This document shows, in pieces, positions 8,061-15,829 of a DNA stretch of 64,000 nt. Within the stretch, counting starts at the first letter, position 1, and each line of letters starts with the position of its first letter. The notes beneath the pieces are model-generated. The model saw only the letters and a program-made list of their open reading frames with translations, was not told the origin of the DNA and did no database searches. Both the position numbers and the translations under genes were made by a program. Source of the DNA: Romboutsia sp. CE17 (GTDB lineage Bacteria > Bacillota > Clostridia > Peptostreptococcales > Peptostreptococcaceae); NCBI RefSeq assembly GCF_012317385.1, contig NZ_CP051144.1, forward strand, positions 1,550,001 through 1,614,000, read 5' to 3'.

Positions 8061-9257
8061 TTAATTATTTTTTGCTTTCTTTATTAATGTTGCAACTCCT
8101 ACTCCCATCATAAGTAAACCGATTATCATCTCAATATTACTTATAATATAGGTACTAGGTATTGGTTCTGAGTTAAATGCACCTACTCCTGTAAATAAAC
8201 CAACACTTAAATTAAAACTTTCATTTAAATAACTTAAATTTGTCCTAAAGTCATTATTAATAATGGATGATAAAGTTAACCTTATACTTTCATCCCCTAT
8301 TTTTATTCCTAAAAATAAATATAATATAGCACATAAAACAATTACTCCTAAAGAAAAAAATACTGGATATAAAGCTCTTTGACCATATCCACATGTTATC
8401 CAATATATATATGAACCTAGTTTTGGGACTATTTTTTTCAAAGATTTTCTTTCACATACTTTTCCTAAATAGTAGTATTCACCATAATTGTCTACTAAAT
8501 TATTTTCTTTACACTTAAAAGCTATAGCTTCATAAGCCGTATATATACCTTCGTACTCTTCTTTAGTTTTTTCTATTTCTGGTATTTTACCAAAACATGT
8601 TTTATCATCAAATTTAGTTTTGTCTTGATCATTAAAATCTAAATCAATAATATAACAATCTAAAGTCTTAAAACCAGAAAGATTACAGTCTTCAAAAACT
8701 ATTTTGTCAAGCTTACATTCTTTAATTAACCCCTTGTTTATATAAGTCATTTCAAAAGATGAGTTAGTTATGTTGCAATTTTCAAACATTGACATAGATA
8801 AGTCACAGTTAAAAAATCTAACATACATATTACAATTATAAAAGCTACATCCTAAGTTATCTTTATTATTTAGTGATGGTAGTTGTTCAGTACCTTCCTT
8901 TATAAAAATACAATTTTCAAAGGTTACTCCCCCATCTTTAAAATTACAGTTTTCAAATATGCATCCAATAAAATTGCAATTTTTATATCTTATATTTTTA
9001 AAATTACAGTCAGTAAATTTAGTACATACAATATCTTTACTTTCAACTATTCTAAAATCAGCTTCATCTAGAATACCTTCTTTTCCAAAGTTAGCCTCAT
9101 TAAAATCTTTAAAGCTATATTCTTTACATGGAGTATAATCCATTATATCTTCTTTATTTTTTAATATATATTGCCTTATTTTTAAATTATTTTTTTTTCT
9201 ATTTTCAATTTGATTGTTTATTGAGGCACGTTCTTCTTTAAAATTTATATATGCCAT
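8061..9257 (-). CDS. Pentapeptide-repeat protein with C-terminal two-helix membrane domain
   Basis: This 398-aa protein joins a soluble repeat domain to a membrane domain. Residues about 60-215 are pentapeptide-like repeats with the expected (C/D)(N/K)F-x-(N/D/G) pattern (TDCNFKNIRYKNCNF, FENCNFKDGG, FENCNITNSSF), which fold into a right-handed quadrilateral helix. Residues about 297-318 and 368-392 are membrane helices. The segment between them (NLSVGLFTGVGAFN) sits where the pore loop lies in two-helix potassium channels, although the canonical TVGYG filter is not present. The start ATG at 9257 has AAGGAG upstream. A channel or mechanosensor regulated by the repeat domain is plausible, but this is inference. 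The gene stands alone. Confidence 0.75.
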   Translation of the reverse strand: MAYINFKEERASINNQIENRKKNNLKIRQYILKNKEDIMDYTPCKEYSFKDFNEANFGKEGILDEADFRIVESKDIVCTKFTDCNFKNIRYKNCNFIGCIFENCNFKDGGVTFENCIFIKEGTEQLPSLNNKDNLGCSFYNCNMYVRFFNCDLSMSMFENCNITNSSFEMTYINKGLIKECKLDKIVFEDCNLSGFKTLDCYIIDLDFNDQDKTKFDDKTCFGKIPEIEKTKEEYEGIYTAYEAIAFKCKENNLVDNYGEYYYLGKVCERKSLKKIVPKLGSYIYWITCGYGQRALYPVFFSLGVIVLCAILYLFLGIKIGDESIRLTLSSIINNDFRTNLSYLNESFNLSVGLFTGVGAFNSEPIPSTYIISNIEMIIGLLMMGVGVATLIKKAKNN

Positions 9258-9369
9258 GATTAACTCCTTAATTTTAATCTTATATAAATTAAAGAGCCAT
9301 AAAGTTAAAATATTAAATATTTTTTATAGCCCTGTTTCTAGTATTTCTCTATTTATTACTTTATATTCT

Positions 9370-9948
9370 TTATGCTACCTTTTTACAAGTATTTGAATTC
9401 CTATAAATATGGTCAATATCATAGATTAAATTATAAAAAATTGCACCTGTTAATACTGCACTCGTACTTACTACAATATAAGACATATCTGGATTTATTG
9501 AATATGCTAAAGGTATTGCAAGTAGCATAAGTATTCCCATTGTTCCATAATATGTTCCAGTTGCAAATGATATAATAGATCCTAAAATAAATATTATACT
9601 TGGTAACAAGAATGCTGTGAATGATAATGGAGCATCTTTAAATAATTGTATCAATGTAGCATTCTCTCCAGCCATTATTGAAGAATATCCACTGGAGTAA
9701 AATGCTACAAGATCTGATATTATTAATGTACCTATTGGTATTATAGCATTCCATATATTTAATTTTACACCTTCTTTAGGCCCTAAGTCTGAATGTTCAC
9801 TAGTTGAATCTATAGCTACCTCTAATTGCTCCTTTTCACCTTTTCTAGCTCTTATTTCAGCTTTTCTCATTGGTCCAAAATCTTTTAATAATACAGTTGT
9901 TACTACTATAAATACTAATATTAATTGTAATATTTTTCTGAAAAGTTT
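9370..9948 (-). pseudogene. Remnant of an NhaC-type Na+/H+ antiporter
   Basis: The open frame encodes a fragment resembling the C-terminal third of NhaC-family antiporters. The family motif DFGPM-x-KAEIRARKGE is split: DFGP lies upstream of the only in-frame Met at 9870, and the frame runs back to a stop at 9949-9951. The first two thirds of the roughly 450-500 aa protein are therefore gone. The segment SFATGTYYGTMGILMLLAIPLAYS matches the conserved core (written here only as a location near residues 100-125). The following core is damaged: LTGAIFYNLIYDIDHI replaces the usual GAIFGDHCSPISDTT region by an internal deletion. No ribosome binding site precedes the Met. I call it a decayed gene. 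Confidence 0.75.
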
Positions 9949-10097
9949 TTATCTTTTGTCTTCTAATAAAGAAATATTCTAATCTATTTTACTTAATTGT
10001 ATTTACCTTTCTTTCTATAAAAGGATTTTGACTTTTTTTATAGAATAATATATTTTTCATTAGTTTTATGTATAAAAGTTTTAAGGGGGAAATAAAG

Positions 10098-11084
10098 ATG
10101 TTACTAATTTATAATGATAATACTAATCCATACTTTAACTTAGCAATGGAAGAATACTTATTAAAAACTACTACTGAAGATCTATTTATATTATGGAGAA
10201 ATAAGCCATCTATTATCGTTGGGAAAAATCAAAATACTCTATCTGAAATAAACTTAGATTATGTTAACGAAAACTCCATACCTGTAGTAAGAAGACAATC
10301 TGGTGGAGGTGCTGTATTTCACGATTTAGGAAATCTTAATTTTACCTTTATATCTTGTAATAATAATTCTTTCAGCGATTTTAGAAGATTTACTCAACCA
10401 ATAATAGATCTTCTTAAAACTCTAAGCATAAATGCTGAATTTTCAGGAAGAAATGATTTGTTAATTGATGGTAAGAAATTCTCTGGAAATGCACAATATA
10501 ACTACAAAAACAAAGTTATGCACCATGGTACTTTATTATTTTCCTCCCATATAACAGATTTATCTAATGCTTTAAAAGTTAAAAGTATTAAATTTGAAGG
10601 AAAAGGAATAAAATCGGTTAAGTCTCGTGTTACTAATATAAGTGAACATCTAAACAATAAGTTAGACATACTAGAGTTTAGAGATTTAATCATGAATTAT
10701 ATGCATTCTATAAATCATGAAAATTACTTTTATAATTTAAGTAAAGATGATATTAAAGAAATTGAAAGTTTAGTAGAAAATAAATATAGTACATGGGAAT
10801 GGAATTTCGGCCATTCACCTAAGTATTCTCTTTCTAATGAGTTAAAATATCCAGGTGGAAATATAGAGTTTAACTTAGAAGTTGAAAAAGGTATTATATC
10901 TAAATTAAAATTCTATGGTGATTTCTTCGGAAAAGAAGATATTTCATCTTTAGAGTTTTTATTACAAGGAATAAAGCATGAAAAAAATAGTCTTATAGAT
11001 GTTTTAAAACATGTTAATATAAATAATTATTTTTTAGGTGCAGATATAGATATACTAATTTCAGGTATTCTTGGCGCTAAATAA
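10098..11084 (+). CDS. lplA: Lipoate-protein ligase A
   Basis: This 328-aa enzyme attaches lipoate to acceptor lysines of 2-oxoacid dehydrogenase or glycine cleavage H proteins through lipoyl-AMP. The family motifs are RRQSGGGAVFHDLGNLNF near residues 70-87 and the lysine-bearing loop GKKFSGNAQ near 128. A C-terminal accessory domain (residues about 250-328) of LplA is present, so it should do both activation and transfer. ATG 10098 is chosen over the longer frame (10068) because AAGGGGGAA precedes it. No lipoylated-protein gene is nearby. A terminator follows at 11110-11168. Confidence 0.9.
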   Translation: MLLIYNDNTNPYFNLAMEEYLLKTTTEDLFILWRNKPSIIVGKNQNTLSEINLDYVNENSIPVVRRQSGGGAVFHDLGNLNFTFISCNNNSFSDFRRFTQPIIDLLKTLSINAEFSGRNDLLIDGKKFSGNAQYNYKNKVMHHGTLLFSSHITDLSNALKVKSIKFEGKGIKSVKSRVTNISEHLNNKLDILEFRDLIMNYMHSINHENYFYNLSKDDIKEIESLVENKYSTWEWNFGHSPKYSLSNELKYPGGNIEFNLEVEKGIISKLKFYGDFFGKEDISSLEFLLQGIKHEKNSLIDVLKHVNINNYFLGADIDILISGILGAK

Positions 11085-11406
11085 TAAAAAATAATATCTA
11101 AAAAAATTCGAACTAATATATAGTACAAGCTAATTTTTAATTAAATTGTATTTATTAGTTCTTTTTTATTTCAAAATTTTATTTGTAATTTTTTATTAAG
11201 AAATTTTTACACTTAGTTATTTAAAACTTATTTTATTTAAGTATAAAAACATTTTATCTTTACTTTTTAAATAACTTCGTCTTTAATACACTTTTTTTTA
11301 AATATAAATACTCTTTATGCATTATTTTATTATTTACTTTTTATAAATTTTATATATAATTTAAGTTAGTAATTAATAAGTTATTGGATTTATGGAGGTA
11401 GTAAGT
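11085..11406. promoter_or_regulatory. Intergenic region before aspartate decarboxylase
   Basis: It holds the lplA terminator (11110-11168) and a candidate sigma-A promoter on the plus strand: TTTACT at 11333-11338 and TATAAT at 11355-11360, with a 16-base spacer. The rest is featureless AT-rich sequence. Confidence 0.45.
11110..11168 (+). terminator. lplA terminator
   Basis: GAACTAATA and TATTAGTTC pair across a long loop and are followed by six T residues. Confidence 0.6.
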
Positions 11407-13044
11407 TTGAAATATTCATATAAAGAATTAAAATTAATGTATGAAAGAATTAGTCCTTTTGAGTTTAAAGATAAATTAATAGATTTAGCTAAATATAGTG
11501 CAGATAAAAATAATAAAAATATATTAGATGCAGGTAGAGGAAATCCTAATTGGACAGCTGCATCTCCTCGTGAAGCATTTTTTACATTTGGACAATTCGC
11601 CGTTAATGAAACTCGTTTAACTTGGGATTTAGGAGATTTAGCTGGTATGTCAAGAAAAAGTGGTATTACAAAGCGTTTTTATAAGTATATAGAAGAAAAT
11701 TCTAGTATGCCCGGTATTAATTTATTAAAAAATATAATTGATTACGGTATAAATAATCTTAAATTTGATGGTGATGAATTTATTTATGAGTTAACAGACG
11801 CTATAATTGGAGATAATTATCCATTCCCAGATAGAATGCTTCCTCATATAGAAAAAATTGTTCACGATTATTTATTAAAAGAGATGAAGTATGATACAAA
11901 TAAAGGTGGAAAATTGAATATATTTGCTGTAGAAGGTGCTACTGCTGCAATGTGCTATATATTTGATTCATTAATATCTAACGAGCTTTTAAAGTATGGT
12001 GATAAGATAGCTATTATGACGCCTATATTTACTCCATATCTTGAAATACCTCATTTACCTAAGTATAATTTTGATGTTGTTTACATAAATGCAGATGAAG
12101 TGGACGAGAATGGAATTCATACTTGGCAATATTCTAAAAAAGAGCTAGACAAGTTAAGAGATAAATCAATAAGTACTTTATTCCTTGTTAATCCAAATAA
12201 CCCAGCTTCTATAGCTATGGATGAAAGTACCTTTAATAATATAATTGATGTAGTGAAAAATTATAACAAAGACTTAATGATTATATCTGATGATGTTTAC
12301 GGAACATTTGTACCTGAATTTACATCTTTAATGGCGAAACTTCCTTATAATACTCTTGGGGTTTATTCTTACTCTAAGTATTTTGGAGCAACAGGATGGA
12401 GATTAGGAACTCTGGCATTACACGAAAATAATGTCTTTGATAAAAGAATAAGTGAGTTAAGTGATGAACTAAAAAATTCTGTCAATTCAAGATATAAAGA
12501 TATGAGATTAAATCCATCATCTATTTCTTTTATGGATAGAATTGTTGCTGATAGTAGACTAGTATCTTTAAATCATACAGCAGGCCTTTCTACTCCTCAA
12601 CAAGTTCAAATGGCATTTTTCTCAGCATTTGCTTTAATAGATAAAGAAGATTCATATAAAGCACTAAATATTGATATTTGTAACAGTCGTAAAAAATTAT
12701 TATTTAAAGGCTTAGATTTAGAATTAGAAGAAAATAAAAACGATGCAGCCTACTACTATCAATTTGACATAGAAAATTGGGCTAGAATATACAACGGAGA
12801 GGAATTTGTTAGATTTTTAAAATCAAATTATGAATTACTAGATATTTTATACAAGCTAGCTAATAATTACTCTATAGTTCTGCTTAGTGGACATGGATTT
12901 GCTGGACCAACATGGTCAGTAAGAGTTTCTTTAGCGAACCTAGAAAGTGAAGCGTACTATAAAATAGGACAAGCATTAAAGGAAATTTTAACTTCTTATG
13001 TAGAAGAATGGAAACAATATATGCAAATCCCTGCTCACATATAA
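11407..13044 (+). CDS. aspD: Aspartate 4-decarboxylase / aspartate aminotransferase
   Basis: This PLP enzyme of about 545 aa converts L-aspartate to L-alanine and CO2, with some transaminase activity. The length, the N-terminal segment DAGRGNPNWTAASPREAFF, and the PLP-lysine region YSYSKYFGATGWRLG are typical of the aspartate beta-decarboxylase branch of class I aminotransferases, which is longer than ordinary aminotransferases. The ATG at 11392 overlaps GGAGG, so I infer a TTG start at 11407 (MKYSYKELKLMYE), eight bases after the ribosome binding site. In lactic acid bacteria AspD pairs with the AspT aspartate-alanine antiporter to generate proton motive force. No such antiporter lies here, so the energetic role is uncertain. 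Confidence 0.88.
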   Translation: MKYSYKELKLMYERISPFEFKDKLIDLAKYSADKNNKNILDAGRGNPNWTAASPREAFFTFGQFAVNETRLTWDLGDLAGMSRKSGITKRFYKYIEENSSMPGINLLKNIIDYGINNLKFDGDEFIYELTDAIIGDNYPFPDRMLPHIEKIVHDYLLKEMKYDTNKGGKLNIFAVEGATAAMCYIFDSLISNELLKYGDKIAIMTPIFTPYLEIPHLPKYNFDVVYINADEVDENGIHTWQYSKKELDKLRDKSISTLFLVNPNNPASIAMDESTFNNIIDVVKNYNKDLMIISDDVYGTFVPEFTSLMAKLPYNTLGVYSYSKYFGATGWRLGTLALHENNVFDKRISELSDELKNSVNSRYKDMRLNPSSISFMDRIVADSRLVSLNHTAGLSTPQQVQMAFFSAFALIDKEDSYKALNIDICNSRKKLLFKGLDLELEENKNDAAYYYQFDIENWARIYNGEEFVRFLKSNYELLDILYKLANNYSIVLLSGHGFAGPTWSVRVSLANLESEAYYKIGQALKEILTSYVEEWKQYMQIPAHI

Positions 13045-13058
13045 TCATATAGTTCTAC

Positions 13059-13131
13059 AAAAATAAGGTTATACCTTTTGATTAAATCATAAATTAATAT
13101 TATGCTTAGTCACTGTATAACCTTATTTTTT
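13059..13131. terminator. Terminator between convergent aspD and kinase genes
   Basis: AAAATAAGGTTATAC and GTATAACCTTATTTTT form a 15-bp stem around a 40-base loop, with A and T tracts on both sides. Confidence 0.75.
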
Positions 13132-13174
13132 AAGTATAATTATTATATTAAAATACTTTCAATAAAACTAATAG

Positions 13175-14188
13175 TTAACTTATACTATCTAAAACAATTA
13201 TTAAATTTTCTATCCACCAATTTATATTATGTACATGATATTTATCATTTAAATCACTTCTACTTATAAGAGCTGCTAAAAACATTCTACATGAACATAA
13301 TATTCCAACCTTTAATAAGGTCTCCCAAGTTTTTTTAGTAAAACTATATCCTAAATATTTTTCTAATGATTCTTTATAAAAATAAATAAGATCAATTTTA
13401 TCAGTTTTATAATCTACAGAACTCATAATATACCATAATAAATCTAATGTACATGGTCCACATCCACTATTAGCCCAATCTATAAACCTTACATCATATT
13501 TATCCATATATAAGGTATTATCAGGTCTATAGTCTCCATGTACAAAAGTTTTAGGATAATAAGGAAATTTTTGATCTATATTTCTAAGCTCACAGTATTT
13601 TTTATATAATTCGTCTCCAAGAAATTCTTTTACTTTTCTCCATCCATAACGATTATCTTCTTTAAATTCTTCAACTTGACTTAAATTTTCCTCTTTTAGA
13701 AAATAGTAGTAGCCTTCTACACTAAGCAATGACTTATATCTTAAAACATCATATTCATTAAATTTAGCATGAAACTTAGCTAAATTATCTAAATAAGCAT
13801 AATAATCATCACTATTTTTGTCTGCTCCTATGTAATTAGACATATCATTCATCAAAATTGCATAACTTTCACTATCTTCATAATACGCTATATATACATC
13901 TTTTATAAATTCTTCTAGTTTATCAAATATATTTTCTTTAAAAATAGTAAGTTCTCTTCCCTTATCATTGCTGACTTTCGCTAACCAATCTTCTTTCAAG
14001 TTATTTACTTTTAAATAAAGAATCTTATTAATATTATCTCCTTTTATTCTAAGTTTGTACATTTTAGACCCTGATAGCCCCGTTGTACTTATATTTTTTA
14101 TATCCATATCTATAATATTACTTACTATATTACCTAATACCTTTTCACTCAATAAATCTTTTATTGATGATGCTCTGTACACACCCAT
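13175..14188 (-). CDS. APH/choline-kinase-like phosphotransferase at the end of the pdu operon
   Basis: This 337-aa protein has the aminoglycoside phosphotransferase fold. The catalytic loop is FVHGDYRPDNTLY (HGDxxxxN) and the metal-binding Asp lies in RFIDWANSG, both intact. The family phosphorylates hydroxyls on small molecules, including aminoglycosides, choline, homoserine and sugars. An upstream GAGGGGG supports ATG 14188. It lies 139 bases downstream of pduT on the same strand, separated by overlapping hairpins, so it may be a conditionally expressed last gene of the microcompartment operon. Standard pdu loci end with kinases of other families (PduW acetokinase, PduX GHMP kinase), neither of which is here. 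Substrate is unknown; a pdu role is inference. Confidence 0.7.
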   Translation of the reverse strand: MGVYRASSIKDLLSEKVLGNIVSNIIDMDIKNISTTGLSGSKMYKLRIKGDNINKILYLKVNNLKEDWLAKVSNDKGRELTIFKENIFDKLEEFIKDVYIAYYEDSESYAILMNDMSNYIGADKNSDDYYAYLDNLAKFHAKFNEYDVLRYKSLLSVEGYYYFLKEENLSQVEEFKEDNRYGWRKVKEFLGDELYKKYCELRNIDQKFPYYPKTFVHGDYRPDNTLYMDKYDVRFIDWANSGCGPCTLDLLWYIMSSVDYKTDKIDLIYFYKESLEKYLGYSFTKKTWETLLKVGILCSCRMFLAALISRSDLNDKYHVHNINWWIENLIIVLDSIS

Positions 14189-14214
14189 GTGATTTCCCCC
14201 TCATGTAGTAAGTT

Positions 14215-14302
14215 TATAACCCTTTCCCTATCAAGATTAATTTATATCTTAATAAAGAAAGGGCTATAAATAGATTGACAATAAATCTAATTATAAGCCC
14301 TT
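14215..14302 (-). promoter_or_regulatory. Three-arm leader with mutually exclusive hairpins
   Basis: On the minus strand three arms follow each other: arm 1 AAGGGCTTATA (14302-14292), arm 2 TATAGCCCTTTC (about 14268-14255) and arm 3 GGGAAAGGGTTATA (about 14228-14215). Arm 2 can pair with arm 1 or with arm 3, but not both. The 1-2 hairpin is followed by the T-rich TTTCTTTATT, so it can act as a terminator after pduT; the 2-3 hairpin would prevent it. No known riboswitch class is recognised. Confidence 0.5.
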
Positions 14303-14327
14303 ACTGCATCTATCTATTTTATCAATA

Positions 14328-14876
14328 CTATCTAAGTTTTTCTATTAAGCTCTTATGAGGTGAAGATATTACAGAAGTACTTATTATAGATCCTGAGTCT
14401 TCTAATTCGTTTAAACAAGATTTAATAGCTGATTTTACAGCTGATATCTCCCCTGTTAATATCAAAAAACCTTTTCCCCCTAATCCTTTTGCAATTCTAG
14501 TTTCTATTAATTTTACATTAGATGCTTTTACAGCTATATCACCTGCTTTTATAGCAGTTAATGCTGATATAGTTTCTATTGCACCTATTGATTTTACATT
14601 ATCTATTTCTGTAAACCCAGCTAAAGATATTAATACATCTTCATGTATATTATTTATTACATGAGATTCAACTAAAAATATTCCGGCAATTCTTTTTCCT
14701 GACTCTACAGAACTTTTTACTGCACCTACATCTCCAGATATTAATATCATATATTTTCCTGGACAAATAGGATTTGCCATTATTAATTCCACATTAGCAG
14801 CCTTTAGCATTTCATCTGCTGTTTCTATACCAATAGGAATACTTTTAATTTCTACAAGGCCTATCGCTTTCTTCAA
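14328..14876 (-). CDS. pduT: BMC shell protein PduT (tandem domain, Fe-S site)
   Basis: This 182-aa shell protein has two tandem BMC domains (residues about 1-90 and 93-180), forming a trimeric pseudohexamer. Cys38 in ANPICPGKY occupies the position known in Citrobacter PduT to bind a [4Fe-4S] cluster at the pore, thought to pass electrons between lumen and cytoplasm. The start is TTG at 14876 after GAGGGGG. It is the last clearly recognised pdu gene in the main operon, 25 bases after the membrane-protein gene. The partner proposed for PduT in the literature is PduS, which is encoded two genes upstream. Confidence 0.92.
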   Translation of the reverse strand: MKKAIGLVEIKSIPIGIETADEMLKAANVELIMANPICPGKYMILISGDVGAVKSSVESGKRIAGIFLVESHVINNIHEDVLISLAGFTEIDNVKSIGAIETISALTAIKAGDIAVKASNVKLIETRIAKGLGGKGFLILTGEISAVKSAIKSCLNELEDSGSIISTSVISSPHKSLIEKLR

Positions 14877-14901
14877 TTGTATCCCCCTCTTCTTTTTCTA
14901 A

Positions 14902-15828
14902 TTATTTAAACACGATGAATATTATAAATGATAGTAAGAATATTGTACATGCAGGTGGGTCAATATGACTATCACAGTAGCTATTAACTGTTTTAACAAA
15001 GAATTCACCAAGTATAGCTGCTATTATAGCAACAACTACTCCTATTATTGGATTGCCTGAATAAACAAAGGCATAAGCCGCAGTTATACTTATATGATGA
15101 GTTGTTGGTGAAGTAAAACCTATTTGTGCAAATATTAATGATACTGCACTTATAGCAAATACAAATCCTGGGAATGATCCTTGCAATACTTCCTTTGATA
15201 CTCCAAGACTTTCAAGTAATGCACCTGTATAACATACTGCCATACCAACTACTAATCCAAGCACTATAATATATATTAGTGAATTTCCTTTAGGTAAATA
15301 TTCTCTAGAAGTATTACCTTCATATTTACCAGTTAAGCCAGTTTTTCCTATAGCAAATCTAACTATTAATCCTGATGTTGCAACAGTCATAGCCACTGTA
15401 TCTGTAGGTAATACAAGAATATTGGCGTATAAGTAGTTTATTAAAAATCCTATCACACCAAATAAACCACCTACTAATATTACCGATGCATCTCCAGTAC
15501 CATTTAAGCTATAAAGTATATCAGCACCATTTGTTATACCTTGAGGTGTAGCTACTGCTACGTCTCCTCCTCCTAGGTTCCCACCAGCTAAAGTATTATT
15601 TTTTCTAGCTGCATAAGCTGCAGCTGCAACCCCACCAGCAAAGGCTACATGAGGTCCAAATAGCGGGCCAAAAGCTACATTACCTGTTATTACATCAACA
15701 CCTGATCCTAAACCAATAGCTGTTCCTATAATTGCTATAACACCTGTCATAATAAACGCTGGTAAAGCCCCTAGCGATGCCCCAAAAGCTCCTCCTCCGA
15801 ATGCTGCAAGTATTGATAAAACGCTCAT
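14902..15828 (-). CDS. Unrecognised polytopic membrane protein within the pdu operon
   Basis: This protein of about 308 aa has roughly nine or ten hydrophobic helices. It is Gly/Ala-rich at the N-terminus (AAFGGGAFGASLGALPAF), with a Gly-rich loop NNTLAGGNLGGGDVAVATP, a buried-looking FTSPTTHHISITAAYAF motif with paired His, and a C-terminal HIDPPACTIF segment. I do not recognise the family with certainty. ATG 15828 is selected because GGAGGG, lying in the last codons of pduS, precedes it; the two genes are adjacent and translationally coupled. Microcompartment operons normally encode soluble proteins, plus at most the PduF facilitator, which belongs to the aquaporin family and does not resemble this. 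Substrate uptake, product export, or membrane docking of PduS or the compartment are possible roles; all are inference. Confidence 0.8.
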   Translation of the reverse strand: MSVLSILAAFGGGAFGASLGALPAFIMTGVIAIIGTAIGLGSGVDVITGNVAFGPLFGPHVAFAGGVAAAAYAARKNNTLAGGNLGGGDVAVATPQGITNGADILYSLNGTGDASVILVGGLFGVIGFLINYLYANILVLPTDTVAMTVATSGLIVRFAIGKTGLTGKYEGNTSREYLPKGNSLIYIIVLGLVVGMAVCYTGALLESLGVSKEVLQGSFPGFVFAISAVSLIFAQIGFTSPTTHHISITAAYAFVYSGNPIIGVVVAIIAAILGEFFVKTVNSYCDSHIDPPACTIFLLSFIIFIVFK

Positions 15829-15829
15829 T

